NCBI GenBank assembly: GCA_030833025.1
Contig: JAURHZ010000001.1
Coordinates: 1-30,015, forward strand
DNA length: 30,015 nucleotides
From: Armatimonadota bacterium
Lineage (GTDB): Bacteria; Armatimonadota; Armatimonadia; Armatimonadales; Armatimonadaceae
Direction of reading: 5' to 3'
Under the pieces are notes generated by a model. That model worked only from the letters and a program-made list of their open reading frames with translations. It was not told the DNA's origin and searched no databases. Below, one piece after another: positions 7,756 to 16,155 of this stretch. Within the stretch, counting starts at the first letter, position 1. Each line of letters begins with the position of its first letter. A program made the position numbers and the translations under genes.

Positions 7756-9540
7756 ATGGCGATCTCCCATCGATGGGCACAGTTGGTTTGTGGCGGCACA
7801 GTGGCTGCGACCGCGCTAGGCTGCGTTTCGGCTGCAGTTGCGTCTGACTGGCCTGAACTCCGTGGTAATGCACAGCGTACCGGTGTCTCATCCGAGACGG
7901 TAGCCCCTCCCCTTGCGCTGCTCTGGCGCTTCACGGGTGGCTATCAAAATGCTAACTCCAGCGCAGCGGTCGTTTCTGGCAAAACTGCTTACTTTGTCAC
8001 CAAGGGTAATGGAACCCAAGGTGGATTCTTGTATGCATTGGATGTCGAAACGGGTGCAAAGCGCTGGTCCTTCCCACAAGGTGAAAATGGCCTTCCACAA
8101 AGCCATGTCTTTTCTGCAACACCTACAATTGCGAATGGCAAGGTCTATGTAGGTTCATCTGATGGCGCGATGTACGTCATCGATGCCGTCACTGGGCAGG
8201 AAGTCATTAAGTTCAATACTGGCCGTCCGGTCAACTCAAGCGCCATCCTAGCGGATAACATCCTCTACTTTGGTTCAAACAGCGGAACCTTTTACGCTCT
8301 AAACCCTGAAACGGGTGAAATTGCTCCAGGTTGGCGCAAGAACTACGATGCCGGTGATGCAGTCAACTCGGCACCACTGATTGCCGACACGATGGTTATC
8401 GTGCAGTCTGCCGATAACACTCTGCACGGTGTAAAGCGTGCAACGGGTATCCCAAAATGGAAGTACCGCCTTCCTTACGGTGCGAATCCAAATACGTTGA
8501 CTTACGGTGATGGTAGTTTGTACATCCCGTCTGGCCGACGGTTGTTTGCAATCCTCCCTGCAAGCGGTGCGCTCCGCTGGGCGACTGAGCTACCTGAAGA
8601 CATCATGGGTGCGCCTGTGTCCGTTGATGGCACCGTCTATGTCGCATGCCGAGATGATCAAGGCTCTGGAGCACGTCTGTATGCTGTCAAGGCTTCAAAT
8701 GGCCGTGGCGAATGGGATGGTCCAGCACGCATTCCAAATACGATTTCCTCAGCTCCTGTAGTTGCTGGTAACTTCATCTATGCTGCTGGTAGCCGTGGAA
8801 CATTGACAGCCGTTGATCGTGAATCTGGCGCAGTGAAGTGGAACTATCGGATGGAAGCGAGCAGCAACCGCCCAGCGGTCACTGCAAGCAACTTCCAAGG
8901 CCAAGATGTAGCAGCCACACAGGCAGCAGTTTCGAAGGATGTCACGGTGGTTGCACCTCTGACAATCGCTGATGGCACCCTGCTCGTTGTTTCAAATGAC
9001 GGCACCTTGTCTGCATTCCGACCAGATGCTCCTGATACGACCGGACCGGTTTCTACCGACCAGTTCCCACGTACAGGTTCGAGTATCAGCGGTCGCCCAC
9101 CGTTTACGGCAGCAGTAAAGTTTGCTGACTTCGGCAGTGGAGTTAATGTCGATACGCTGAAAGCAACGCTTGATGGCAAACAGATTGAAGTTGGCTACGA
9201 TGCGTTGAAGGGCTGGGCTTATTTCCAGACGCAGTCCACGGGTAAGATGGTCGATCCACCGTTATCAAACGGACGCCATTCAATCTCCTTCTCAGTTACA
9301 GATTACGCAGGGAATGAGACTGTATCAGCTTGGTCATTTGTTGTAGATAACAACCTTGCTCCAACTGCTAAGTCGGCACCTGTTGCTCCAAAGAAGACAG
9401 ACTTGAAGCCTGGAGCCGCGAATGCTACGGGTGGAAAGACTGGAAATCGTCCAAGTGCAACACCAGGCTCCACTGGTGCTGGCCCTGGCCGGCCAATCGG
9501 CGGAGGTTCTGGATTCCCTGGCCGTCGCCGCGGGAACTAA
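7756..9540 (+). CDS. Exported PQQ-type (BamB-like) beta-propeller protein with C-terminal Ig-like domain
   Basis: A 594-residue exported protein. Residues 1-29 form a signal peptide (hydrophobic run VCGGTVAATALGCVSAAVA), followed by DWPELRGNAQRTG, the typical opening of bacterial PQQ-like propellers. About seven repeats of the PQQ/'tryptophan-docking' type follow, such as LYALDVETGAKRWSF, MYVIDAVTGQEVIKF, FYALNPETGE and LTAVDRESGAVKWNY. The repeats bind neither PQQ nor a substrate for certain; in BamB-like proteins they serve as scaffolds. After about residue 440 an Ig-like strand-rich domain appears (DYAGNETVSAWSF), then a Pro/Gly/Lys-rich tail ending GFPGRRRGN. I choose ATG 7756 for its GAAGGT site and signal peptide; an in-frame GTG at 7723 would add 11 residues. 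It has its own promoter and terminator. Role unknown. Confidence 0.85.
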   Translation: MAISHRWAQLVCGGTVAATALGCVSAAVASDWPELRGNAQRTGVSSETVAPPLALLWRFTGGYQNANSSAAVVSGKTAYFVTKGNGTQGGFLYALDVETGAKRWSFPQGENGLPQSHVFSATPTIANGKVYVGSSDGAMYVIDAVTGQEVIKFNTGRPVNSSAILADNILYFGSNSGTFYALNPETGEIAPGWRKNYDAGDAVNSAPLIADTMVIVQSADNTLHGVKRATGIPKWKYRLPYGANPNTLTYGDGSLYIPSGRRLFAILPASGALRWATELPEDIMGAPVSVDGTVYVACRDDQGSGARLYAVKASNGRGEWDGPARIPNTISSAPVVAGNFIYAAGSRGTLTAVDRESGAVKWNYRMEASSNRPAVTASNFQGQDVAATQAAVSKDVTVVAPLTIADGTLLVVSNDGTLSAFRPDAPDTTGPVSTDQFPRTGSSISGRPPFTAAVKFADFGSGVNVDTLKATLDGKQIEVGYDALKGWAYFQTQSTGKMVDPPLSNGRHSISFSVTDYAGNETVSAWSFVVDNNLAPTAKSAPVAPKKTDLKPGAANATGGKTGNRPSATPGSTGAGPGRPIGGGSGFPGRRRGN

Positions 9541-9570
9541 TCACCTGCAGTAACGTATTCTAATCAAGTC

Positions 9571-9606
9571 AAAAAGGCGGACTCCCTAGCGGGAGCCCGC
9601 CTTTTT
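9571..9606 (+). terminator. Rho-independent terminator after the PQQ-propeller gene
   Basis: GGCGGACTCCC - TAGC - GGGAGCCCGCC forms a stem with one A-C mismatch, flanked by AAAAA before and TTTTT after. It lies 30 bp after the propeller stop codon. The flanking A run means it could also work in the opposite direction, although no minus-strand gene ends here. Confidence 0.93.
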
Positions 9607-9624
9607 CGTATTTGGAGCCAGAGA

Positions 9625-10725
9625 ATGAATCTTACTGTTGATGACAATCCCACCGCCTTCGCCAACTTTATTCGTATCAGTAGAGCAGAACTTCCACCAG
9701 CACTCGTCTCATCCCTACTGCCAGCTCTCCACAGCACTGCAAACTTTCAAGACCTACCCATAGGCCACATGACACACTTGCAACGGACACGTCTTGAGGA
9801 GAGTTGGGTGAAGCCTGTAACAGATCGTGAACTCGAGTCCTGCAAACTAAAGGGCATCTATATAACTTGGACGACCATCGATGAACGTCCACATCTGATT
9901 CGTAATACACCCCTAATGCCAGCCTTTATGTTTGCCCGGGGAGACATTAAGGCCGCATCTAGGCAATGTATTGCCATCGTCGGAACACGCAATGCCAGCC
10001 ACTATGCTGAACGGCAAACACAAGTCTTTGCAAAGTACCTGGTCGAACGAGGCATAGTAATCGTAAGCGGAGGCGCTGAGGGAATTGATACCTTTTCCCA
10101 CCGAGTCGCAGTAGATTCCCACGTCCCTACCGTTGCCATCATGGGAACTGGATTACTTCGGGATTATCCGGCAAAGAATGTTGATCTCTTCGATGACATT
10201 GTTGCCTGCGGAGGTCTCCTCCTAAGCGAATACGCACCATCTAGCTTGAGTAAAGCATGGAAGTTTCCAGAACGGAATCGGATTATCGCTGCGATGTCCC
10301 AGCTGACACTCGTCGTAGAGGCAGGTATCAAGTCTGGCGCGCTCATCACGGCATCGTTTGCAGGAACCTTTGGACGTGACACATGTGTGATTCCAGGCCC
10401 ATTGGATGATGGAAACAACGAAGGTGGTCATGAGCTGATTCGTGATGGAGCCACGTTAGTTGTGCATCCTCGGCAGCTCTTACCAGAAAATCCCGGCTTG
10501 TTCGATACTGGTTACATTTCGGAGCAACGGATTGTACAGGCTAGATTGGCGCTGACAGATGCAGAACAGCGGCTTATGCAATGCATCCCTCTAGATGGAA
10601 TCCATCCAGGTGTCCTCGGTGATACATCTCCATTTCCCTTGTCCGAAACTAACGCATTGGTAACAATTCTCGAATTGAAAGGTGCGATTGGTCGGACGCC
10701 ACAAGGGACGTTGAAACCAGTCTAG
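9625..10725 (+). CDS. dprA: DNA-processing protein DprA (Smf)
   Basis: DprA binds incoming single-stranded DNA and loads RecA during natural transformation. The 366-residue protein has the Rossmann-like DprA core: VGTRNAS (119-125), SGGAEGIDTFSHR (148-160), FPERNRIIAAMS (214-225), VVEAGIKSGALITA and IPGPL (256-260) with NEGGHELIRDGA. Residues 1-80 are a divergent SAM/helical N-terminal region and residues about 305-366 are the winged-helix C-terminal domain (EQRLMQCIPLDGIHPG). Length is typical. The ATG at 9625 has GGAG nearby, just beyond the preceding terminator. Its presence suggests, but does not prove, competence for transformation, since DprA occurs in many non-competent bacteria. No topA gene follows, unlike in many genomes. 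Confidence 0.96.
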   Translation: MNLTVDDNPTAFANFIRISRAELPPALVSSLLPALHSTANFQDLPIGHMTHLQRTRLEESWVKPVTDRELESCKLKGIYITWTTIDERPHLIRNTPLMPAFMFARGDIKAASRQCIAIVGTRNASHYAERQTQVFAKYLVERGIVIVSGGAEGIDTFSHRVAVDSHVPTVAIMGTGLLRDYPAKNVDLFDDIVACGGLLLSEYAPSSLSKAWKFPERNRIIAAMSQLTLVVEAGIKSGALITASFAGTFGRDTCVIPGPLDDGNNEGGHELIRDGATLVVHPRQLLPENPGLFDTGYISEQRIVQARLALTDAEQRLMQCIPLDGIHPGVLGDTSPFPLSETNALVTILELKGAIGRTPQGTLKPV

Positions 10726-10757
10726 TGGACCGGGGTACAATACAGCGGAGGTTTAAA

Positions 10758-10952
10758 ATGGCCACACAAAAGAAAAAACCGGCACTCTCAGGAGAGGCAG
10801 CGCGCCTCCTTGAGCAATACCGTAATGCATCCAACGGTATCAAGCCTGTTGGTGCTGCCCAGCAAGGTACAGGCGCTGGCGCCGCTGGAAAAGGAAGCGC
10901 ACCCGCTGGCGGTGCCTCGCAAATGCGACGCAGCGGAACACGCGGAAAGTAA
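10758..10952 (+). CDS. Small basic protein, Gly/Ala-rich tail, unknown function
   Basis: A 64-residue protein I do not recognise. It starts MATQKKKPALSGEAARLLEQ with a short amphipathic helix (about residues 10-25), then a low-complexity Gly/Ala/Lys stretch and a basic end (QMRRSGTRGK). It should be cytoplasmic, disordered and positively charged, so nucleic-acid binding is possible but unproven. Reality is supported by a strong GGAGGT seven bases from the ATG and by a dedicated hairpin terminator 8 bp after the stop. A weak TTGAAA...TACAAT pair (10711-10741, 19-bp spacer) precedes it. It is 32 bp downstream of dprA and may be its operon partner. Confidence 0.68.
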   Translation: MATQKKKPALSGEAARLLEQYRNASNGIKPVGAAQQGTGAGAAGKGSAPAGGASQMRRSGTRGK

Positions 10953-10960
10953 CAATATCG

Positions 10961-10995
10961 CCCCTGATGAAACTGAACATCAGGGGTTCATTTTT
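10961..10995 (+). terminator. Rho-independent terminator of dprA-small protein unit
   Basis: CCCCTGATG and CATCAGGGG form a perfect 9-bp stem around an 8-nt loop (AAACTGAA), followed by TTCATTTTT. It closes the plus-strand dprA unit, just before the convergent stop codon of the hydrolase gene at 11005. Confidence 0.88.
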
Positions 10996-11004
10996 AGGTG
11001 GTTA

Positions 11005-12768
11005 CTACGTTCTCGCCAACGGAGTCAGTAACCCAATGTCAAATGGCTTGTTGGTTACGATTTGGTCACAACCTGTCCAGCTACGCACATCGCGTACACC
11101 AAACAGCTGTGAACCATTGTCTCGTAGCAACAATGCGGCCGTGTGGACATCGCCGATGGCCCTAAGTCCAGGTGCATAGCGATCGGATGCCCAATACGCA
11201 TCGCTGTCCGTGTCGATGCTCTGAAAATCGGCATAGACCTTCCCAGTAAGCTTGCCTCCAAGGAGCGCTGCGGCAAGGACGACGAGAGGCGCATCGTCGC
11301 CTAGTCCAACGAAACTCACCCGTACATGGGTTGCTTGCGCCTTTGCCCACGCATCAATGATGGCGGCGACTTTCTGCCCAATCACAGGACGGTTGTAAGT
11401 TGAGTGATAGCTCTTCCAGTGATCAATTCCCGATCCGATGGAAGAGATATCGATATCTATCACACTAGACCCGGCTTTTACCGCTGCGCGCGCAGCGTGC
11501 AGGGCTTCCCTTCCGACTGCAATAATGGCATCCCCACCGGTAGTTGACTGGAGCACACTTGGGGGAACGACGGCAAGCGATGTCTGTAGCCAACGGATTG
11601 CATCGTCACTCCATTTTCGTGACCCGCGTATTCCTCGCGCGATGAAACGCTTTCGTTCGCTCGATGCCTGTGCATGGAGCGCAGCGACAACCGCCTTTTC
11701 GCTCTGAAGTCCTACATTTCGCTTTGAAGGAAAGACACGCAGGCGCTCGGGATTCAGCGTAGTTGGATGCTCCGTTACATCGGCGTCGGGTCGTCTTTGA
11801 AGCCAGCGGCACATCCACTTCGTCATCGCTTCGCGGCTTTCCCGGTTGTAGTTGTGACCGTACGGGAACTGGTCCCATGAGATGGATTCTGTAGCACCGT
11901 AGAGCTGATAAACATTCCGAATTGCTGGCCCCTCAACCGTTGGCGTGGTCTTGGACCAGTCACCTAGACAGGAAATCAAAAACTGAGGCTTTGGAGCAAA
12001 TAACGCAGCGAATTCCACATTGTCTGTGTCTACTCGCAGGCCAGGAGCATTCTCGCAGAGACAGCCACCTTGCATCGTGGTTGAGACCATATTGACCGGC
12101 ACGGAGCACTGTACTCTCTTATCAATTGCGGCCAGAATGAATGCCTGCGTACCTCCGCCTGATGCCCCTGTCACACCAATCCGCTTCCGGTCGACATCCG
12201 GTCGGCTCTCGAGGTAATCCAACGTACGGATACTATTCCACGTCTGTAGACCGAGCAGATTTACACCCCACATCCAGTCCGTCGTCGTCCCCGCCATACC
12301 GTGACCAGCCTGCAAGGTGTCGTTGTAACCCACCATGTCGTAAGCAAACACCAGAAAGCCTTGTCGAGCGAGGGACACCGCGAGCTGGACCAGATCAGCT
12401 CTTCCAGCAGCAAGGCGCTCGCCTTTAGGATTACGCGGGACATCGGCCTCGCGAGTCCGACGCCCATCCGCCCAGTGTCCATGGGGATTTACGATGGCTG
12501 GAAATGGACCTCCCGACAAAGGGCGATAAACATTTCCACAGAGCCAGAAGCCACTTAGTGTCTGAATGGCGACATTCTCAATGCGGATACCATCCGATTC
12601 AAATGTAGACGTAGTGATGGGATCTAGTGGGCATTTACGGCGATCTGTAAGTAACCCACAAGCTAGCTGGATGCGGGTGCGAAGCGCGGCTGCACGCGTC
12701 TCCCATTCGTGTTTGCGTTCAGGTTTAGCAAAGAGATGAAACGTATCCAGGTCACGTGGCTTATCCAT
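11005..12768 (-). CDS. Alpha/beta hydrolase, acetyl xylan esterase-like, with extra C-terminal domain
   Basis: A 587-residue protein without a signal peptide, hence probably cytoplasmic. Residues about 50-325 form an alpha/beta hydrolase of the large 'acetyl xylan esterase-like' group common in Planctomycetota and relatives. HGHW (96-99) lies in the oxyanion region, the nucleophile is Ser203 in GVTGASGGG, Asp270 in GDWSK is the likely acid, and His305 in PYGHNYN the likely base. Residues about 335-587 form a second alpha/beta region without a motif I recognise (GGDAIIAVGREALHAA and VGLGDDAPLVVLAAALLGG are its most ordered parts). It is the last gene of the leftward catabolic operon, 26 bp after the isomerase. 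I start at ATG 12768 (GGGGTG upstream); an ATG at 12813 would overlap the isomerase. Likely a carbohydrate ester deacylase. Confidence 0.78.
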   Translation of the reverse strand: MDKPRDLDTFHLFAKPERKHEWETRAAALRTRIQLACGLLTDRRKCPLDPITTSTFESDGIRIENVAIQTLSGFWLCGNVYRPLSGGPFPAIVNPHGHWADGRRTREADVPRNPKGERLAAGRADLVQLAVSLARQGFLVFAYDMVGYNDTLQAGHGMAGTTTDWMWGVNLLGLQTWNSIRTLDYLESRPDVDRKRIGVTGASGGGTQAFILAAIDKRVQCSVPVNMVSTTMQGGCLCENAPGLRVDTDNVEFAALFAPKPQFLISCLGDWSKTTPTVEGPAIRNVYQLYGATESISWDQFPYGHNYNRESREAMTKWMCRWLQRRPDADVTEHPTTLNPERLRVFPSKRNVGLQSEKAVVAALHAQASSERKRFIARGIRGSRKWSDDAIRWLQTSLAVVPPSVLQSTTGGDAIIAVGREALHAARAAVKAGSSVIDIDISSIGSGIDHWKSYHSTYNRPVIGQKVAAIIDAWAKAQATHVRVSFVGLGDDAPLVVLAAALLGGKLTGKVYADFQSIDTDSDAYWASDRYAPGLRAIGDVHTAALLLRDNGSQLFGVRDVRSWTGCDQIVTNKPFDIGLLTPLART

Positions 12769-12794
12769 CGAACACCCCCCAGTTGGTCGTCTGA

Positions 12795-13634
12795 TCACAC
12801 AAGTCCGAAGCACTGCTTCAAGTGGAATATGCTGTTCTGCGCAATGGTCAATGCATCCGGCGTGTAGTCAAACACTTCTATGCTTACCCATCCATCAAAA
12901 TCAGTAGCTGAAAGCGCAGCTGCAATAGCCGTGAAGTCTGTGTTGCCATCACCGGGCCCACGGCGGTTGGCATCATTTGCATGGAGATGACAACAGACAT
13001 CCCCGTACTTGGTGATGAGTCCCGCTAGTCCAATCGTCTCGGAGCACATCGACTTCACATCGAGCATCATGCCGATATTCGGATGTGCACACGCCTTGAC
13101 CAGCGAATAGGCATCCTCCTGAGTAATGATAAAGTCTGCCTCAGGTCCTGGCAGTGCCTCAGGGCAGAGCCTTACAGCGGTCCCCTGCAGGTAATTTGCA
13201 ACGTGCAGCAATGTCTCCTGCGTTCGCTGGGTAGCCCCGACGAGATCTCCCCCTTCAAGTGTTCGAGCCTTCGGGGACCCGAGCACCATCACGGGAGCTC
13301 CAACATCTACGGCAAGGTCTGCCAGCGCCTTTAGATAACTTGTTGTATCGTCGCGAAGTACAGTGTCAGTCGTATGGATGTGTAGCCCTGGAGGCGAAAC
13401 AAGCAGCCAATGCAGCCCGGTGATGAAAAGTCCGTGATCACGAGCAACGGTGGTAATCCAGCGTCGTGTTGATCCACTGATATCCCGGCAGTCATCCGCA
13501 AACGTGAAAGGGGCAAGCTCGATTCCCGTATACCCTGCTGATTGCGCTTCGGCGCAAACCCGTGGCCAGTTTTCAAGGGACCCAGCATCACGCCCCCAGG
13601 TCTCATTACAAATCGAGAAACCGTGGAGTCTCAT
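12795..13634 (-). CDS. Sugar phosphate isomerase/epimerase (xylose isomerase-like TIM barrel)
   Basis: A 279-residue TIM-barrel enzyme of the AP-endonuclease-2/xylose isomerase-like superfamily, which isomerises or epimerises sugars with a divalent metal. Candidate metal ligands sit at the expected barrel strands: Glu159 (CPEALPG), Asp192 (MLDVKSM), His218 (HLHANDANRRGPGDG) and Glu253 (SIEVFDY). The HANDxNxxxPGxG loop is characteristic of this group. No signal peptide. Its ATG overlaps the MFS stop as ATGA (13634-13631), so translation is coupled to the transporter, which suggests it handles the imported sugar. The actual substrate (tagatose/psicose epimerase, inosose or other) cannot be told from the sequence. 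Confidence 0.85.
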   Translation of the reverse strand: MRLHGFSICNETWGRDAGSLENWPRVCAEAQSAGYTGIELAPFTFADDCRDISGSTRRWITTVARDHGLFITGLHWLLVSPPGLHIHTTDTVLRDDTTSYLKALADLAVDVGAPVMVLGSPKARTLEGGDLVGATQRTQETLLHVANYLQGTAVRLCPEALPGPEADFIITQEDAYSLVKACAHPNIGMMLDVKSMCSETIGLAGLITKYGDVCCHLHANDANRRGPGDGNTDFTAIAAALSATDFDGWVSIEVFDYTPDALTIAQNSIFHLKQCFGLV

Positions 13635-14935
13635 TCAGGGAGTGGCTTTCCGCGTGTCTCTGGTGCGATTGCAATGCCAACGAGTCCAACGACGTAGATA
13701 AACGCCACTACGCCTGCAGCTGCACGGAACCCACTCCCGGGAACGCCGGTGTCTAGCGTCTTGGCCAGCTGCCCAAGAACGAGTGGTGCGCCAGCAGCGA
13801 CGATGCGTGCGCAGTTATAGCAAAACCCGATTCCTGTTGCTCGGAGCCTTGTTGGAAACAATTCAGGGAAGTACACGGCATACGCCGCAAACGGTGCCAG
13901 CGTGAACAGTCCAAGAATGAACGCCCAGATATAGGATGTTGATGTTCCATCGAGGAAACGGAAAGTCCCTTGTACGGCAAAAAATGCAAGTATGAATGCG
14001 CCAACAAGTGCTGGGCGCCGGCCAACACGTTCACTAATCGCCGTAAAGGCAAGCATTCCAATAAATGCACCGGCCTGCTGTGTCATCGAGAGATAGGCCT
14101 TAAAGTGTGCCAACTCCTTACCTTTAAGCGGGCTTACGAAACCAACGAGATCCATCAGCCAGAAGCCAATACCCCAGAGTGCCCCAACGCCTGCGATGGC
14201 GAGGAGTGTGCCTGCGATAGTGTTGCGGCGGAGGGTTGGATCTTTGAAGAGTCCCAAAATCGAGCCGGTTGAAAGTCCCTCACGTTCAGATTTCTCTTTG
14301 GATGCGGACCAAGTTTCAGGTTCTTTGACTACGCGTCGGATAACAAAAACGAGAACCGCAGGAAATGCCCCGACAAAGAAAGCAGTTCGCCAGTAGTCTG
14401 GTCCAATATTGCTTAGGAAGAGCGTGATGACCGCAGCCATCGCATTTCCGACGGCTGACAGCGCCTGAAGGACCCCGAGAGCCATCGCACGCGAGCGGGA
14501 CGGAAACACTTCAGCTACAAGTGCAGCACCAGCTGCGAATTCACCGCCAACACCGAGTGCTGTCATGAAGCGGCAAACACCATACTGAAATGGGTTCGTA
14601 ACGAATCCATTGAGACCAGTGAATACGGCGTAAATCAAGATGGTTGCGGCCATTGTTTTGGCACGACCGAACCTGTCGCCGATGGCGCCGAATAAGAAGC
14701 CTCCGACAGCCCACCCAATGAGAAAGGTGGATGTCATGTAGCCACCGAGCTTTGTTGCTTCCTCTTTGGTTGCATCCGGGCCAAGGAGAGCCATCATCGA
14801 TGGCTGCCGAACCATGTTAAACAGGTTCTGGTCCATTGTGTCGAACAGCCACCCGAGGCTTGAAATGATCAGAACAATCCAGGCGTAGCGCGGGACGCCC
14901 TTCCACCAAGGTTGTGGCGTAGCGTTAGTCATCAT
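13631..14935 (-). CDS. MFS transporter, sugar/organic-acid-type symporter
   Basis: A 434-residue integral membrane protein with about 12 hydrophobic segments. The A-motif-like GDRFGRAKTM follows TM2, a repeat ERVGRRPALVG lies between TM8 and TM9, and a central cytoplasmic loop (EPETWSASKEKSEREG) separates the halves. ETRGKPLPE at the C-terminus is a sugar-porter/aromatic-acid-type signature (PETRG). GVGGEFAAGAALVAEVFPSRSR in TM4 resembles the AAHS/sialate groups. It lies between DUF6807 (stop overlaps its start as ATGA, 14935-14932) and the TIM-barrel isomerase, so it likely imports the substrate or an intermediate of this pathway. An adjacent second ATG at 14932 is an equally good start. Confidence 0.87.
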   Translation of the reverse strand: MMTNATPQPWWKGVPRYAWIVLIISSLGWLFDTMDQNLFNMVRQPSMMALLGPDATKEEATKLGGYMTSTFLIGWAVGGFLFGAIGDRFGRAKTMAATILIYAVFTGLNGFVTNPFQYGVCRFMTALGVGGEFAAGAALVAEVFPSRSRAMALGVLQALSAVGNAMAAVITLFLSNIGPDYWRTAFFVGAFPAVLVFVIRRVVKEPETWSASKEKSEREGLSTGSILGLFKDPTLRRNTIAGTLLAIAGVGALWGIGFWLMDLVGFVSPLKGKELAHFKAYLSMTQQAGAFIGMLAFTAISERVGRRPALVGAFILAFFAVQGTFRFLDGTSTSYIWAFILGLFTLAPFAAYAVYFPELFPTRLRATGIGFCYNCARIVAAGAPLVLGQLAKTLDTGVPGSGFRAAAGVVAFIYVVGLVGIAIAPETRGKPLPE

Positions 14936-16146
14936 TGTGCGAGTGTAACCTTTGGTGGTTTTGCGTAGGTTTTTGCAACGGCATCTATATTTGCCTGTGA
15001 CGCATCACCTGTATGGAAGTAAACCCGATAGCCGAAGGTGACTGATTTACCTTTTGGCGTGATCAGCTGGCCAGCAGTTTTGTCGTTCTTCTTGGATGCA
15101 TCGAAGTCATGTAGCCCGAATGGGTTTACAGCAAATAGTCCATACGTTCGTGCATGCCATGTTGTTGGGTAGCGCGGATTTGAGGGGCTGTCGAATATTG
15201 CAACGCCAACAGTTTTGCCGCCAATGGTTCCGGAGTTGTCAACCCAAGCACTTGGCTTCCCCCAGAGCGCACCCTGCTTTAATCCCTCTGCGTTTATCAT
15301 CGTGCCAGTTTTGTCACCTTTGATGGCTTCAGGCACGCGAATGGCGAATGTACCTTCCTTTGTATCCCCCCACTTAAGGTCAACGGTGGTTGGTGTGACC
15401 GTAATGGAAAAGTCAAGGAACATCCCGGTCCCAACCGGCGTGAACGTCATCGAGCGCGTGTCTTTGGCGATAGTCTTGCCTTCGGGGTCATTCCAATCTG
15501 TCGTGCTTGTCAGCTGTGCTTGGATTGGACCACCGGCAAGAAGTGGGAAATTTGTGTGCACCGTCTTTCCGATGCGATGTTTTTCATCCCCTGCTTCGGT
15601 CCAAAAGTCAATGCCATTGACATCCCCGTGGGTAAACCACAATCCGCGGTGGTGTGGATGGTCTTCCGCTTCATCTGTGCCTTTTTCAACTGGCCAGCGG
15701 CGTGTCATGTGTATGTCATCGCCGAAAGGAATTATCGGATACAGATACGGCTTGGTTGGACCGGTCGAGACATCGTAGCGGGCGATGAGGCTATCTCCCC
15801 GCTTGACTTCGGCATCGGCGCCACTAAGCGTGACGCTTAAGTCGGGATGACTGGTATTTGTTGCAGGTGTGGCTACAAAGACTTTTGACTCACCGGCTCC
15901 GAGGTTGTTGACGAGAAAGGTTACTCTAACCTTGTCCTTGCCGATGGCATCGAACTGTGCGGGGATACCCTGCGTACCCTTTGGTGCCTTTGGGAGTTTC
16001 TTCAGCGCCGCTTTGGTAACGACGATGGAGACGGGGTACGGGGCAGTTACGGGGGCATCGGCGGTAACGCGCACAGGCACATTTTGTGCCTGTGCTGTCG
16101 CCACGAGGGCCATCACTGTTGAGAGGCTAACAGCAAGCTTTGTCAT
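14932..16146 (-). CDS. DUF6807 (PmoA-like) exported protein
   Basis: A 404-residue protein with an N-terminal signal peptide (hydrophobic LAVSLSTVMALVATAQAQ, cleavage after AQA likely), so periplasmic or secreted. The body matches the DUF6807 family, often misnamed 'methane oxygenase PmoA'. Its hallmarks are TKPYLYPIIPFGD...MTRRWP, then EDHPHHRGLWFTHGDVNG and DFW, a His-rich stretch that is probably the active or metal site. WHARTYGLFAVNPFG lies near the C-terminus. The family has no agreed function; it recurs in carbohydrate loci beside Gfo/Idh dehydrogenases. The ATG at 16146 is preceded by TAGGTGA, in which the dehydrogenase stop codon TAG and the ribosome-binding site overlap; an in-frame GTG at 16155 is less likely. 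Confidence 0.86.
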   Translation of the reverse strand: MTKLAVSLSTVMALVATAQAQNVPVRVTADAPVTAPYPVSIVVTKAALKKLPKAPKGTQGIPAQFDAIGKDKVRVTFLVNNLGAGESKVFVATPATNTSHPDLSVTLSGADAEVKRGDSLIARYDVSTGPTKPYLYPIIPFGDDIHMTRRWPVEKGTDEAEDHPHHRGLWFTHGDVNGIDFWTEAGDEKHRIGKTVHTNFPLLAGGPIQAQLTSTTDWNDPEGKTIAKDTRSMTFTPVGTGMFLDFSITVTPTTVDLKWGDTKEGTFAIRVPEAIKGDKTGTMINAEGLKQGALWGKPSAWVDNSGTIGGKTVGVAIFDSPSNPRYPTTWHARTYGLFAVNPFGLHDFDASKKNDKTAGQLITPKGKSVTFGYRVYFHTGDASQANIDAVAKTYAKPPKVTLAQ

Positions 16147-16155
16147 GACGGTCAC

